Of a stretch of DNA of 64,000 nt, positions 1 to 9,293 are shown one piece after another. Location of the stretch: assembly GCA_028287235.1 (NCBI GenBank), contig JAQBQB010000008.1:62001-126000 (forward strand), read 5' to 3'. A program made the translations under genes and the position numbers. This DNA comes from Gemmatimonadota bacterium. GTDB taxonomy: Bacteria; Gemmatimonadota; Gemmatimonadetes; Gemmatimonadales; Gemmatimonadaceae. The notes under the pieces were generated by a model, which searched no databases, had not been told where the DNA came from, and was given only the letters and a program-made list of their open reading frames with translations. The stretch's first letter is position 1, and every line of letters starts with the position of its first letter.

Positions 1-2
1 GC

Positions 3-281
3 TGGGGCCCCACCCACGGCTATGCCATCGCCCGCTGGATCGAGCAGGCCACCGACGACGTCCTCCGTATAGAAGAGGGCACGCTCTACCCGGCGCTCCA
101 CCGCCTCGAGAACCGCGAGTGGATCGCCGCCGAGTGGGGAACGTCGGAGAACAACCGCCGAGCCAAGTACTACACGCTCACGGCGAAGGGACGCGCGCAA
201 CTGCGCGTCGAGACGCAGAACTGGACGCGCTACTCCAGCGCCGTCTTCGCCGCGCTGAAAGCGCCAGCCCAACCCGCATGA
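3..281 (+). CDS. PadR-family transcriptional regulator (5' truncated)
   Basis: The window opens inside this gene; 92 residues of the C-terminal part are visible in frame 3. The segment [11 protein letters not shown], then [11 protein letters not shown] and the wing [16 protein letters not shown] are the hallmark of the PadR winged-helix domain, and the last 20 or so residues are a short dimerisation helix. The stop codon overlaps the start of the next gene in an ATGA arrangement, so the two are translationally coupled. PadR proteins in this setting usually repress the operon holding the downstream ADOP permease. The promoter and operator lie outside the window. Confidence 0.9.
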   Translation, partial: WGPTHGYAIARWIEQATDDVLRIEEGTLYPALHRLENREWIAAEWGTSENNRRAKYYTLTAKGRAQLRVETQNWTRYSSAVFAALKAPAQPA

Positions 282-2923
282 AGCAAACACCCGCCTGGCG
301 GCGCTACGTCACCTTCTGGCGCGCCAACATCACGCAGGACGTCGACGACGAGCTGCGCTTCCATATGGAAATGCGCATCCGTGAATACATGGCGCGCGGC
401 ATGCGCGAGGACCAAGCGCGCCGCGCCGTCTTCGCTCGCCTCGGCGACGTCGACGCCGCGAAGGCCGAGTGCGTCGAGCTCGGTCAGGTGCGCGAGACGC
501 ATGCGAAGCAGGCCGACTTCCTCGACGGCGTGCGCTCCGACGTCCGCTTCGCGCTGCGTTCGCTCGCCCGCGCGCCCGGATGGACCGCCGTCGCGCTCCT
601 CACGATCGCACTCGGCGTTGGTGCGACGACCGCCGTCTTTCGCGTCGTCGACACGCTGCTCGTGCGGCCCTTTCCGTATCCGAATGGGTCTCGCGTATTC
701 ATGGCGCGGCGCGAGTTCACGATCGACGGGCAGACAATCCCCGTGCCGCCCCCGTCCGGCATCGCCGATGAATGGCGTAAGCATGCCCAGGCGCTCGAAG
801 GCGCGGCCCACGTCACTAGCACGGGCTCCATGACGCTGGGCGCCGGAGTGCAGGGTCTCGCGGTGCACGCCGCGCGGATCGACACGAGTTTTCTCGCCTT
901 CGCCGGCGCGCACCCGCTCATCGGCCGCAACTTCAACGCAAGCGAGATCGTGCCCGGAGGCCCCGCCGCGATGCTGCTCACCGAACAGCTCTGGCGCCGC
1001 GCGTACGGTGGATCGTCTGACGTCATCGGCACCGTCGTGCCGCTCGACGGCAAGCCACGCACGATCGTCGGTGTTGTGCCGGCGTCGCTTCTCATTCCGG
1101 ACTTCAGAGGTGAGCGCGCCGATTTGCTCCTTCCCATCACCGGGCCGACGGGCGGCGCGGTGCTCGTGCGGCTCCGAGCCGGCGTCTCATCCACGGCCGC
1201 GACCGAGGAGCTCGCCGCGATCATGAAGCACGCGCAGCTCCCCGACATCCGGCCGGTGCCGATGGAGATGCCGTTGCGCCTCACGCGGCCGCAGGACTGG
1301 CTGGCGATTCGCCAACCGCTCGTTATGCTCACCGGCGCGGTGGTGCTGTTGTTGCTCGTGGCGTGCACCAACGTTGCGCACCTGCTGCTCGCGCGCGGCG
1401 CGGCGCGACAGCGCGAGTTCGCCGTTCGCCACGCACTCGGTGCGGCGCGGTCCCGTCTCCTTCGCCAGCTCGTAACTGAGAGCGTCGTGCTCGCGCTCAT
1501 GGGAGGCGCGCTGGCGGTGTTCGTCGGGTGGACGGGGCTCCGGGTGCTCGCGGCGCTGCGACCGGCCGAGATGGTCGCGCTCACGTACGTGTCGTCCGAC
1601 GGCGGCGTGCTTTCGATCGCGTCGGTGCTCGCGATTTCGTGCGGGCTGGCGATCGGACTCCTCGCCGCGCTCCGTACGGCGCACCGCGAACTCGGCGTCA
1701 CGTTGCGTGTCGGCGCGTCGAACACGCCGCTCGCCGGCCGCCGCCTTCGTGCGTCGCTCGTCGTCGGAGAAGTTGCGCTCTCCGCGACGTTGCTCGTGGG
1801 CGCGCTGCTGCTCATCCACGCGATGTTCGACTTGCAGCGTATGCAGCTCGGCTTCGACGCGCGCGGCTTGTATGCCATCTCGTTCCACCGGCCGGAAGAG
1901 GAGACCTCCGCCGCCAAGGTGGCATTCGCGTCGCTCGTCAGCGCACGCGCGGCGGGCATTCCCGGAAACGACGGCGTCATGATCGGGGCGACCGCGCCGG
2001 GGACGCGCGGACCGCGGATGGTCGCGGCGTTCGAGACGCCGGAGCATTCGCTGACGCCGGAGGACGCAGCGGGCTCAATTGCCCTCTACTCCGTTGAGCC
2101 AAACTACTTCGCGATGATGCGCATGCCGCTGGTCGTTGGCCGCACGTTCGACGAGGGTTCCGTCGCGCGCCATGAGGTGATCGTCAGCGCCGCGCTGGCG
2201 CATCAGGTTTGGCCGGACGGTAACGCCGTCGGCCGCGTCATGCGCAATGCCGTGCCCAAGTCTCGCGGCGTGATCGAGCCCTGGCAGACGGTGATCGGTA
2301 TCGTCCCCGACGTGGTAGGGAGTCTCGTCGAGGGAGCGACGCCGGCGCTCTACCGGCCGTTCGCGTCTGAGACGGGTGGCTTCCTGATCAATGGTGTCAC
2401 GCTGCTCGTCCGGCTTCGCGGCGACGATGGCGCGGCGCGGCTCGAGCAGTTCGCCAAGTCGATTCAGCCGGGCAACTCAGGCACGGTCATCACGAACGTG
2501 CGGGAGACGATCGATGACACGATGGCCGAGCCGCGATTCATGATGCGCGTTCTCGTGACGTTCGCCGTGCTGGGCGTGGTCCTCGCCGCGATCGGGTTGT
2601 TCGGCGTGATCTCGTACAACGTCGGGCAACGCACGCGCGAGATCGGCGTGCGCATGACCCTCGGCGCGACGCGCGGCTCCATCGCGCGCCTCGTGGTGGG
2701 CGACGGAATTCGTCTGGCACTGCTCGGAATCACGCTCGGGCTGTTCGGCGCGGTCGAGGCCAGCCGCCTCATTCAGAAACTGCTCTACGGCCTGCCGCGG
2801 CTCGATCCATTCTCGTTCGGCGCCGGAGCGGCGCTCCTGCTCGTCGTCGCCGTCGCGGCCTGTGTCGTCCCGATGCTGCGTGCGACCGCTGTCGATCCGG
2901 CGGTCGCCATTCGGGTGGACTGA
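278..2923 (+). CDS. ADOP-type ABC transporter permease (MacB/FtsX-like)
   Basis: This is an 881-residue inner-membrane permease. Residues 5-70 form the soluble permease-prefix domain ([11 protein letters not shown]) typical of acidobacterial-type duplicated orphan permeases. The first transmembrane helix is near 103-127 ([15 protein letters not shown]), followed by a MacB periplasmic-core domain and an FtsX domain at about 350-470 ([19 protein letters not shown]). A second core/FtsX copy ends at about 755-875 ([18 protein letters not shown], ending [10 protein letters not shown]). The ATG at 278 overlaps the padR stop, which fixes the start. No ABC ATPase is adjacent, as is usual for the family. 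Substrate is unknown. Confidence 0.93.
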   Translation: MKQTPAWRRYVTFWRANITQDVDDELRFHMEMRIREYMARGMREDQARRAVFARLGDVDAAKAECVELGQVRETHAKQADFLDGVRSDVRFALRSLARAPGWTAVALLTIALGVGATTAVFRVVDTLLVRPFPYPNGSRVFMARREFTIDGQTIPVPPPSGIADEWRKHAQALEGAAHVTSTGSMTLGAGVQGLAVHAARIDTSFLAFAGAHPLIGRNFNASEIVPGGPAAMLLTEQLWRRAYGGSSDVIGTVVPLDGKPRTIVGVVPASLLIPDFRGERADLLLPITGPTGGAVLVRLRAGVSSTAATEELAAIMKHAQLPDIRPVPMEMPLRLTRPQDWLAIRQPLVMLTGAVVLLLLVACTNVAHLLLARGAARQREFAVRHALGAARSRLLRQLVTESVVLALMGGALAVFVGWTGLRVLAALRPAEMVALTYVSSDGGVLSIASVLAISCGLAIGLLAALRTAHRELGVTLRVGASNTPLAGRRLRASLVVGEVALSATLLVGALLLIHAMFDLQRMQLGFDARGLYAISFHRPEEETSAAKVAFASLVSARAAGIPGNDGVMIGATAPGTRGPRMVAAFETPEHSLTPEDAAGSIALYSVEPNYFAMMRMPLVVGRTFDEGSVARHEVIVSAALAHQVWPDGNAVGRVMRNAVPKSRGVIEPWQTVIGIVPDVVGSLVEGATPALYRPFASETGGFLINGVTLLVRLRGDDGAARLEQFAKSIQPGNSGTVITNVRETIDDTMAEPRFMMRVLVTFAVLGVVLAAIGLFGVISYNVGQRTREIGVRMTLGATRGSIARLVVGDGIRLALLGITLGLFGAVEASRLIQKLLYGLPRLDPFSFGAGAALLLVVAVAACVVPMLRATAVDPAVAIRVD

Positions 2924-2940
2924 GACGTCGTTTGCGCCCC

Positions 2941-3060
2941 GCCATGCGGAACCGTGTCCTCCTGAGGGAGCGCAGCGACCGAAGGATCTCTGTTGGCCGC
3001 GGAGAATTTCTGTCTCTCCTCGGTGGAAAGGGAACCTTCGCTTCGCTCAAGATGACATCA
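2941..3060. repeat. REP-like imperfect inverted repeat
   Basis: A left arm around 2955-2990 (CTCCTGAGGGAGCGCAGCG, then CGAAGGATCTC) faces a right arm around 3030-3058 whose complement reads GTCATCTTGAGCGAAGCG. This is the same sequence family as the cluster at 40441-40561. The spacer between the arms is about 40 bases. Elements with a core like GTCATCCTGAGCGAAGCGAAGGATC are widespread intergenic repeats in many bacterial genomes (recollection, not searched). Confidence 0.7.
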
Positions 3061-3513
3061 TTTCGCACCCGGATCCTTCTCTCGGTCGTCGGCGCCAGCA
3101 CCTTCGCAGCTGGATGCGCCGACGCGGCGGCGAGAGGCGGATCGGACCGTTGGCTCCTGGTCGCCCGCGACACCAACTACAGCATCGCGATCGACACCAC
3201 GCGCATCACGGGACGATACGCCCGCACGTACACGGTCTGGTATCGCACCGACCACACGATTCCGCGACTCTACAAGGACAAGGAGTTCAACCGCGAGATC
3301 GTGCAGGGCGTGCTGCAGTGCGAGGACATGTCGTTCAAGATCGCCAGCGTCGACATGTCGATGGGCGCGCGTTCGCCGGTCGTGCAGCAACGCGCCGAGG
3401 CGGGCGAGCTTGGCCAGCAGCCGTGGCGGCACGTCGCGCGCGAGACCATCGAGGGGCGCGTCGCCCGAGCGACGTGCGACTACGCCCGCCGCTACGCGAC
3501 GCACCGCCGGTAG
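3052..3513 (+). CDS. putative lipoprotein of unknown function
   Basis: A 153-residue protein begins MTSFRTRILLSVVGAST and has a lipobox-like FAAGC at about residues 18-22, so it is probably an outer-membrane or periplasmic lipoprotein. The mature part (WLLVARDTNYSIAIDT, then YTVWYRTDHT) resembles the small surface-antigen-like proteins with a repeated 'W..v.....y.idt..I' pattern seen in many Gram-negatives, but I do not recognise a named family. The open frame continues upstream to 2932; I prefer 3052 because it is the first codon giving a clean signal peptide. That ATG lies inside the repeat arm and no Shine-Dalgarno sequence is evident. Confidence 0.65.
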   Translation: MTSFRTRILLSVVGASTFAAGCADAAARGGSDRWLLVARDTNYSIAIDTTRITGRYARTYTVWYRTDHTIPRLYKDKEFNREIVQGVLQCEDMSFKIASVDMSMGARSPVVQQRAEAGELGQQPWRHVARETIEGRVARATCDYARRYATHRR

Positions 3514-3648
3514 ATTGTCGACCCAAGCCAGCCAGGCCCTGCGGGGTCGTCCTACCAGGCAGATGTTATAGGAGTGCTTACCAGATCTCGCTCATTAACG
3601 TACTGGTGTGTATCTTAGCGGCCACTCCTTAGCCTGGATGGCTGTGAA

Positions 3649-4470
3649 ATGGCGCCTACACCTACCAAAGTCGCGAGCCGGATCGCGGCGGCGATCAAAC
3701 GATTTCAGCCGATCCTGGCATCCGCGCGCACTCGAGACGTCAACGAATCCGACACAGTCGTGATCGTAGCCGACATGCTGTGCGAGGTCTTCGGATACGA
3801 CAAGTACTCGGAGGTCACTTCCGAACACGCGATACGCGGAACCTACTGCGACCTAGCGATCAAAGTGGACGGATCGTTGGCGTTTCTTGCCGAAGTGAAG
3901 GCGATTGGATCTGAGTTGAAGGAATCGTTCGTCAAGCAAGCCGTCGACTATGCGGCCAATCAGGGCGTCGATTGGGTGATTCTCACCAACGGAATGATTT
4001 GGCGTGCCTACAAGATTGGCTTCGCGAAACCGATCTCACATGAGCTCGTGCTGGACATCAGTTTCGCAGACTTGCTTTCCCGCAACAGCGATCACGTCGA
4101 TCTGCTCTTCCTGTTATCCAAAGAAGGATGGCAACGGTCGAAGCTTGGTGAGTACCAAAGCCACAAAGAGGCCCTCAGTCGATTCTCGATAGCCGCAATC
4201 ATGCTCTCCGACCCGGTTCTCGAGGTAGTCCGTCGAGAACTGCGGCGGCTCTCGCCGAATGTAAAGGTGGACATCGCAGACGTTCGGGCCGTCTTGGAGG
4301 CGGAGGTATTAAAGCGGGATGCCCTGGAAGGTGAACGAGCCACGCTTGCGAAGCGACTCGTCGCGCGCGCGTCGAGTAAGTTGCTTCGGCAGCAGCGAGG
4401 AGAGCCCGCGCCGATTGACCTGACGACAGCGAACGGCGAGGGGCCTGACTCGTCGGAGCTCGTGTCCTAG
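3649..4470 (+). CDS. orphan HsdR N-terminal-like PD-(D/E)xK protein
   Basis: This 273-residue soluble protein resembles the N-terminal nuclease domain of type I restriction subunit R. The catalytic pattern is visible: Asp68 in TYCDLAIKVDG, Glu82 and Lys84 in FLAEVKAIG, and Gln97 with Tyr101 in KQAVDYAANQ, the usual QxxxY motif of this fold. Residues 110-125 (ILTNGMIWRAYKIG) match the same domain. The C-terminal 120 residues are helical and charged, with no helicase motifs. No HsdM, HsdS or helicase gene is nearby. Its base composition looks more AT-rich than its neighbours by eye, which suggests horizontal acquisition. It may be a defence nuclease, a regulator, or a remnant; function is unproven. 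Confidence 0.72.
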   Translation: MAPTPTKVASRIAAAIKRFQPILASARTRDVNESDTVVIVADMLCEVFGYDKYSEVTSEHAIRGTYCDLAIKVDGSLAFLAEVKAIGSELKESFVKQAVDYAANQGVDWVILTNGMIWRAYKIGFAKPISHELVLDISFADLLSRNSDHVDLLFLLSKEGWQRSKLGEYQSHKEALSRFSIAAIMLSDPVLEVVRRELRRLSPNVKVDIADVRAVLEAEVLKRDALEGERATLAKRLVARASSKLLRQQRGEPAPIDLTTANGEGPDSSELVS

Positions 4471-4558
4471 GTGGGATAGCGGCCAAGTACCCAACGTGCA
4501 GCCTTCCGTCGAGTAGATTCGGTAGCACCACTTCCAGCCGCCTCCACGCTCGGACCGA

Positions 4559-5857
4559 ATGACGACCGCCACCGACCTCCTCGACGCCAGCCTCGCCGCC
4601 ATCGCCGAACATGGCGCGCGAACCAACGCCTTCATCTCCGTCGATGCCGACGCCGCTCGCGCCACCGCGCGCGCGCTCGACGACGAACGCCGGCGCGGCA
4701 TCGATCGCGGGCCGTTGCACGGCATGCCGATCTCGATCAAGGACCTCATCGACGTCGCCGGCCAACCGACCACCGCCGCGTCGCGTGTACGCGCCGGCCA
4801 CGTCGCGTCGCGCGACGCGACGGTTGTGCAGCGACTCCGCGATGCCGGCGCGGTGCTGATCGGCAAGACCAATCTCCACGAGTTCGCGCTGGGCACCACG
4901 AGCGAGGAGACGGCGTACGGTGCCGTGCACAATCCGCACGACGCCGCGCGCTCGGCCGGCGGCTCGAGCGGCGGATCCGCCGCCGCCGTCGCACTCGGAA
5001 TGGGCGTCGCGTCGATCGGCTCCGACACCGGCGGTTCGATTCGCATTCCCGCCGCGGCCTGCGGCGTCGTCGGCCTCAAACCGTCGCTCGGCGAAGTCCC
5101 TCTCGACGGCGTCGTGCCGCTCAGCACGACGTTCGATCACGTCGGCCCGATCACGCGCTCCGTGGCCGACGCCGCCAACATCTGGGCGGTGCTCGCCGGC
5201 CGCGCGATCCCACGCATCGAGACGCTGAGCCCGAGCGCGGTGACGCTCGGCGCGCTCGGTGGATATTTCACGAATCTCTTGGACGCCGAAGTTCGCGCGG
5301 CGTTCGACGACGCCATCGTGCAGCTCCGCGCGGGCGGTGTGTCGATCGCGCCGCGAACGATCGAGGGTGCCGAGACGATCGTCGACACGTACGTCAACAT
5401 CTCGTTGCCCGAAGCGGCGCACTGGCACGCAAACGTCCTCGGCACGCTCGACGTCCGTGCGGCCGACTATCACCCCGCCGTACGCGAGCGTCTCGAGCGC
5501 GGACGCACCATCTCGGCGGTGAGCTATCTCCGCGCCATGGACACGCGCGAGTTGCTCATGCGCGCCGTGGATTCCGCGTTCGACGGTTGCAGCGCGCTCG
5601 TGCTGCCGACGCTGCCGATCGTCGCTCCGATGCACGGTGCCGTGGACGTGACGATGGACGCACGCTCGGGGGAAACGCTGCTCGTGCGTGCAGCCATGCT
5701 GCGTCTCACCCAGCTCTTCAACGTCACCGGGCATCCCGCGATCTCGATTCCGATACCTGCCGCTGGTCTGCCGGTGGGATTGCAGCTCGTGGGTCGGCGC
5801 GGTGATACCGAGACGCTCCTGGCGGTGGCGATGGCATGCGAGCGCATGTTCAAATGA
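4559..5857 (+). CDS. amidase (amidase-signature family, GatA-like)
   Basis: A 432-residue cytosolic-looking amidohydrolase of the amidase-signature family. The Ser-cisSer-Lys triad is recognisable: Lys in PISIKDLIDVAG, the glycine/serine-rich loop SAGGSSGGSAAAVALG, and GSDTGGSIRIPAAACG with the nucleophilic serine region. The length is a little short of GatA (about 480). There is no gatB or gatC alongside, so a stand-alone amidase acting on small amides is more likely than a tRNA amidotransferase subunit. There is no signal peptide. The start at 4559 is the first ATG giving the usual N-terminal helix. Confidence 0.88.
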   Translation: MTTATDLLDASLAAIAEHGARTNAFISVDADAARATARALDDERRRGIDRGPLHGMPISIKDLIDVAGQPTTAASRVRAGHVASRDATVVQRLRDAGAVLIGKTNLHEFALGTTSEETAYGAVHNPHDAARSAGGSSGGSAAAVALGMGVASIGSDTGGSIRIPAAACGVVGLKPSLGEVPLDGVVPLSTTFDHVGPITRSVADAANIWAVLAGRAIPRIETLSPSAVTLGALGGYFTNLLDAEVRAAFDDAIVQLRAGGVSIAPRTIEGAETIVDTYVNISLPEAAHWHANVLGTLDVRAADYHPAVRERLERGRTISAVSYLRAMDTRELLMRAVDSAFDGCSALVLPTLPIVAPMHGAVDVTMDARSGETLLVRAAMLRLTQLFNVTGHPAISIPIPAAGLPVGLQLVGRRGDTETLLAVAMACERMFK

Positions 5858-5933
5858 CAGTTCGCTAGTGCTTCTCCGCCCGGTGCGCTGTAGTATGGCA
5901 GCACTGGATTGTCCCATTCCCGCGGAGACTCCT

Positions 5934-7709
5934 GTGCATAGCTGCATGTCCGTCGTCAGTCGCGGTCTGTTGGCCCTCGCCTGTCTCGCCTCTCTCTCCG
6001 GCGAGTCGGGCGCGCAGACCGGCCGGATCGTCGTCGACACGGTGCGCTCGGCGTCGCTCGCCAATCGCATCGGGCGGCCCGCGGAGACACGCGTCTCCGT
6101 CTACCTGCCGCCCAGTTACGACCGCGCGCCCAGCGCACGATATCCGGTGGTGTATCTGCTTCACGGGTTCGATGCCAACGACGTCGGGTGGATTCGGCCG
6201 GGCCCGTTGGTCGGCGTGGCCGGCATCATGGACGGGCTGATCGCCTCAGGAAAAGCCAAGGACATGATCGTCGTCATGCCCAATGGGTCGACGCCGCTGG
6301 GCGGAAGCTTCTACGTCAATTCCGCGGCGAGCGGCAATTGGGAGGATTTCATCGCGCGCGACCTGATCGCGTGGACGGACAAGAGATTTCGAACGATTCC
6401 GCGGGCCGAGAGCAGGGGAATCGCCGGCCACTCGATGGGCGGTTTCGGCACGCTGTACCTGGGAATGCGACATGGCGGCGAGACCTACGGTGCGCTCTAC
6501 GCCATGAGCCCGTGCTGCACGGTGCCTGCGTCATTCGACTCCACACGCGACAGCCCCGTCTGGGACGCGCTCGGAACCGCGACGTCGATCGACGGGTGGC
6601 AGCGCAAGCCCTTTCCGCTGCGGGCGACCGCGGCGATCTCCCAGGCCTTTGCCCCCGACACGACTCGCGCGCCGCTGTACTTCTCGCCGCTCGAAGTTCG
6701 GCGAAACGGCCGGTGGGAACAGAATCCCGAGGTGGCGCGGCAGTTCGACGAGCATACGCCGGTGCTCATGATTCCGCGCTACCGCGCGAATCTGGCGGCG
6801 ATGCGAGGCGTGCAGCTCGACATCGGTGAGCAGGACAACATGGTCGATCCGCGCGACGCCATGCGCGTCGATACGGCGCTCACCAAGGCAGGTGTGCCGC
6901 ACGTGTTCCAGCTCTTTCAGGGGGACCATGTCAACCGCATTGGCGCGCGTCTCGAGAATGCGGTGTTTCCATTCTTCTCACGCGTGTTGGTGTTCGAGTC
7001 GCGAACGCAGACGCCGCCACACTACCGCTATCGCGTACTCGGCGCCTTCGATGAAGCCACCGGTCAACCGATCGAAGACGTCGAGGTCAGCGACATCCTT
7101 TCCGGCGCCAGCTCGCTGACGAGCGTCACTGGAACGGTGAGCCTATTCTTTCTTCCCGACAGTGGAAGCCTCGTTCGCCTTCGGAAGGTCGGCTACGAGA
7201 TGCAGACGCTTGCCGTCGCGATCACGCCCGCCGACACCGCGCCGGTGACGGTCGTGCTTCGCAAGGCGGTGGTCTTGCCGACCATGACGGTCATGGACTC
7301 TACGCCCAGCTATCGCTCGGGACGGCTGCGCGGCGCGGAGGAACGCGTCAAGGCGCGCGCCGGCGGCTACTTCATCGACGAAGCGCAGATGCGCAAATGG
7401 GACAGCTCGACGCTGGCGAACGCGCTGATCGCGCGAGCGCCCGGCCTCATGCCCACGCCGGGCGCGCACGGCGAGACGTACTTCGTGTCGTCCCGGAAAA
7501 TGTGCAAGCAAGCATTTCAGTGTAGCACGCGCCCGGACTGCTACATCTCCGTGTACATCGACGGCGTGCTTTCCGCAGTGCGGCCGGACTTCAGCCGGAT
7601 GTCGACGATCGACTACGCCATCGCCGAGTTCTATCCAAGCGCGCCGAGCGAGCCGGTGGAGTATCCCGGCCCGTGCGGTTCGCTGCTCCTCTGGTCGAGA
7701 GAAAGCTGA
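5934..7709 (+). CDS. secreted esterase fused to carboxypeptidase-regulatory/plug-like domain
   Basis: This 591-residue protein has a signal peptide (about 1-28, ending SGAQ). An esterase-D/feruloyl-esterase-type alpha/beta hydrolase follows at about 45-340: VVYLLHGFDAND at 72-83, the nucleophile elbow GHSMGG with Ser167, and a probable catalytic His in QGDHVNRIG. From about residue 360 the sequence becomes a carboxypeptidase-regulatory beta-sandwich (YRVLGAFDEATGQPIEDVEV), then a TonB-plug-like segment (LANALIARAPGLM, CYISVYIDGV) ending PCGSLLLWS. I chose GTG 5934 because GGAG sits at 5924-5927; ATG 5946 is the alternative. The reading frame is continuous, so the fusion looks real. Confidence 0.85.
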   Translation: MHSCMSVVSRGLLALACLASLSGESGAQTGRIVVDTVRSASLANRIGRPAETRVSVYLPPSYDRAPSARYPVVYLLHGFDANDVGWIRPGPLVGVAGIMDGLIASGKAKDMIVVMPNGSTPLGGSFYVNSAASGNWEDFIARDLIAWTDKRFRTIPRAESRGIAGHSMGGFGTLYLGMRHGGETYGALYAMSPCCTVPASFDSTRDSPVWDALGTATSIDGWQRKPFPLRATAAISQAFAPDTTRAPLYFSPLEVRRNGRWEQNPEVARQFDEHTPVLMIPRYRANLAAMRGVQLDIGEQDNMVDPRDAMRVDTALTKAGVPHVFQLFQGDHVNRIGARLENAVFPFFSRVLVFESRTQTPPHYRYRVLGAFDEATGQPIEDVEVSDILSGASSLTSVTGTVSLFFLPDSGSLVRLRKVGYEMQTLAVAITPADTAPVTVVLRKAVVLPTMTVMDSTPSYRSGRLRGAEERVKARAGGYFIDEAQMRKWDSSTLANALIARAPGLMPTPGAHGETYFVSSRKMCKQAFQCSTRPDCYISVYIDGVLSAVRPDFSRMSTIDYAIAEFYPSAPSEPVEYPGPCGSLLLWSRES

Positions 7710-7788
7710 GCGGCAACGCATTGACGAACGCAGTCACGGGCAGACGAGCCGTTCGCGCGCGTCCGAAGTTGTCCGCGTTGGCTGCAGT

Positions 7789-9069
7789 TCACGCCGCCAG
7801 ATCAACCCCTCGCGTCTCCGGCGCCATCCCAAGACTGATCAACCCCGGCGCCGTCATCGCCATCGCGTACAACGACACCGGCAGCGTCGACCCATACGTA
7901 TTGAGCAGCGCCACGCCGATCAACGGCGCCACCGCGCCCGTGAACACCGTCGCCATCTGATAACCGATCGAGAACCCCGTGTATCGCGCGCTCGTCGGAA
8001 AGAGCTCGACGAAAAACGCCGACATCCCGCCTACAATCACGCCGTGACAGATGCCGCCGACCGCCGCCACGAGCATCACTGCTGCCACGCCGCCCGTCGC
8101 GGTCGCGGGGAAGAGGATGAACGCCCACAGCGCCGCGGCGAGTAGCCCGATCGCGGTGACGGGCCGCCGCCCGATGCGATCCGACAGCGCGCCCGCCGCG
8201 AAGATGGTGATGATCTCCGCGATCGATCCAACCGCCGCGCCCTCGAGCGCCACCGTGCGCGGGCGGTGCAGCACGCGCGTCACGTACACCACGTAGAACG
8301 TCGTGAACACATAGAACAGCGCGTTCTCGCCGGCCTTCACGAAGAACACCGTCAGCACCGATCGCCAGTGCGCGGCGAGCGTGGTCGCCAGCTCCGACTT
8401 CGGCGCCTCGGCGCGGCGCGCCACGTAGGCGCGATAGAGCGGCGACTCCTCGACGCGCGTTCGCATCCAGATGCCGACTCCGATCAGCACGCCCGACGCG
8501 AGAAAGGCGAGCCGCCATCCCCACGCGGCGAATGCCGCTTCGCCCAGCACGAGTCCGAGCGCCGCGAGCACGCCCGACGACAGCAGGTTGCCAGCGGCTC
8601 CTCCGATCATCGGCCACGCGCTCCAGAATCCGCGCCGCGCGGCCGGCAGACTCTCGGCGACGAGCAGCAGCGCGCCGCCCACTTCACCGCCAACAGCGAG
8701 ACCCTGAATCAACCGAAGGACGACGAGCAGCGCCGGCGCCGCGACGCCGATCTGTGCGTAACCGGGCACCAAGCCAACGCCCATCGTCGCGACGCCCATG
8801 AGCAGGAGACTCCACACGAGCGCGCGCTTTCGGCCATATCGGTCGCCGAGCACGCCGAACACGACTCCGCCGAGCGGGCGCGTCGCGAAGCCCACGGCGT
8901 AGGTCATGAGCGCGAACAGCACGCCGTTGCGCGGGTCGGCGCCGGGAAAGAAGACCCGGTCGAACACCAGCGCCGCGGCCGAGGCAAAGACGAAGAAGTC
9001 GTACCACTCCACGATGGAGCCGATGGAGCTCGAGACCAGCAGCCTGCGGGGAGCGCTCTTCGGTGGCAT
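7789..9069 (-). CDS. MFS transporter, metabolite:H+ symporter (MHS) family
   Basis: A 426-residue inner-membrane transporter with about 12 transmembrane helices. The N-terminal SSIGSIVEWYDFFVFA and the loop 2-3 motif GDRYGRKRAL are typical of the MHS group (ShiA/ProP/KgtP relatives), which import organic acids, betaines or shikimate by proton symport. The substrate cannot be told from sequence. The gene is read away from the YCII gene, with a 224-base divergent region between them. A REP-like repeat begins at the start codon. Confidence 0.9.
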   Translation of the reverse strand: MPPKSAPRRLLVSSSIGSIVEWYDFFVFASAAALVFDRVFFPGADPRNGVLFALMTYAVGFATRPLGGVVFGVLGDRYGRKRALVWSLLLMGVATMGVGLVPGYAQIGVAAPALLVVLRLIQGLAVGGEVGGALLLVAESLPAARRGFWSAWPMIGGAAGNLLSSGVLAALGLVLGEAAFAAWGWRLAFLASGVLIGVGIWMRTRVEESPLYRAYVARRAEAPKSELATTLAAHWRSVLTVFFVKAGENALFYVFTTFYVVYVTRVLHRPRTVALEGAAVGSIAEIITIFAAGALSDRIGRRPVTAIGLLAAALWAFILFPATATGGVAAVMLVAAVGGICHGVIVGGMSAFFVELFPTSARYTGFSIGYQMATVFTGAVAPLIGVALLNTYGSTLPVSLYAMAMTAPGLISLGMAPETRGVDLAA

Positions 9070-9105
9070 GTCGTTCCGGGCGAACGAAGCGAGGGAGGGT
9101 CTTTG
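9070..9105. repeat. REP-like single arm at the start of the MFS gene
   Basis: The stretch beginning GTCGTTCCGGGCGAACG and continuing AAGCGAGGGAGGGTCTTTG has the same core (TTCCGAGCGAAGCGAGG-type) as the repeats at 2941 and 40441. It abuts the start codon of the MHS transporter, so it lies in that gene's 5' leader. Only one arm was found here. Confidence 0.45.
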
Positions 9106-9229
9106 CTGTTCCCAATAATAGGACGGTCGCTGTCGTGTCGGAGAGGTCGTCGAGCCCTATGTCGATTTCGCGACACCTCGTTCGACGTGTCGGTAGACGC
9201 GACGACCCCCGCGTCCAATTGCCGCGCGC

Positions 9230-9267
9230 GAGACAATTTTTTCTCTGCGAGAGACAATTTCTTCTCT
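9230..9267. promoter_or_regulatory. tandem direct repeat in divergent promoter region
   Basis: Two near-identical 17-mers, GAGACAATTTTTTCTCT (9230-9246) and GAGACAATTTCTTCTCT (9251-9267), are spaced 21 bases apart, two helical turns. Each has GAGA/TCTC ends giving partial dyad symmetry. They lie 27-63 bases upstream of the YCII start and inside the region shared with the divergent transporter, so they may be a regulator binding site. This is inference from position and repetition. Confidence 0.55.
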
Positions 9268-9293
9268 CAACGACGCAACAGGGAGTGCGAACG

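Noticed and set aside
484-1980. Long antisense open frames opposite the ADOP, amidase, phosphoesterase and other genes
   Set aside because: They are shadow frames caused by high GC; they lack Shine-Dalgarno sites and show Arg/Pro/Ala-rich, domain-free translations.
4559-5857. The first amidase as GatA of the Glu-tRNA amidotransferase
   Set aside because: No gatB or gatC beside it and the length and C-terminal region are shorter than GatA.
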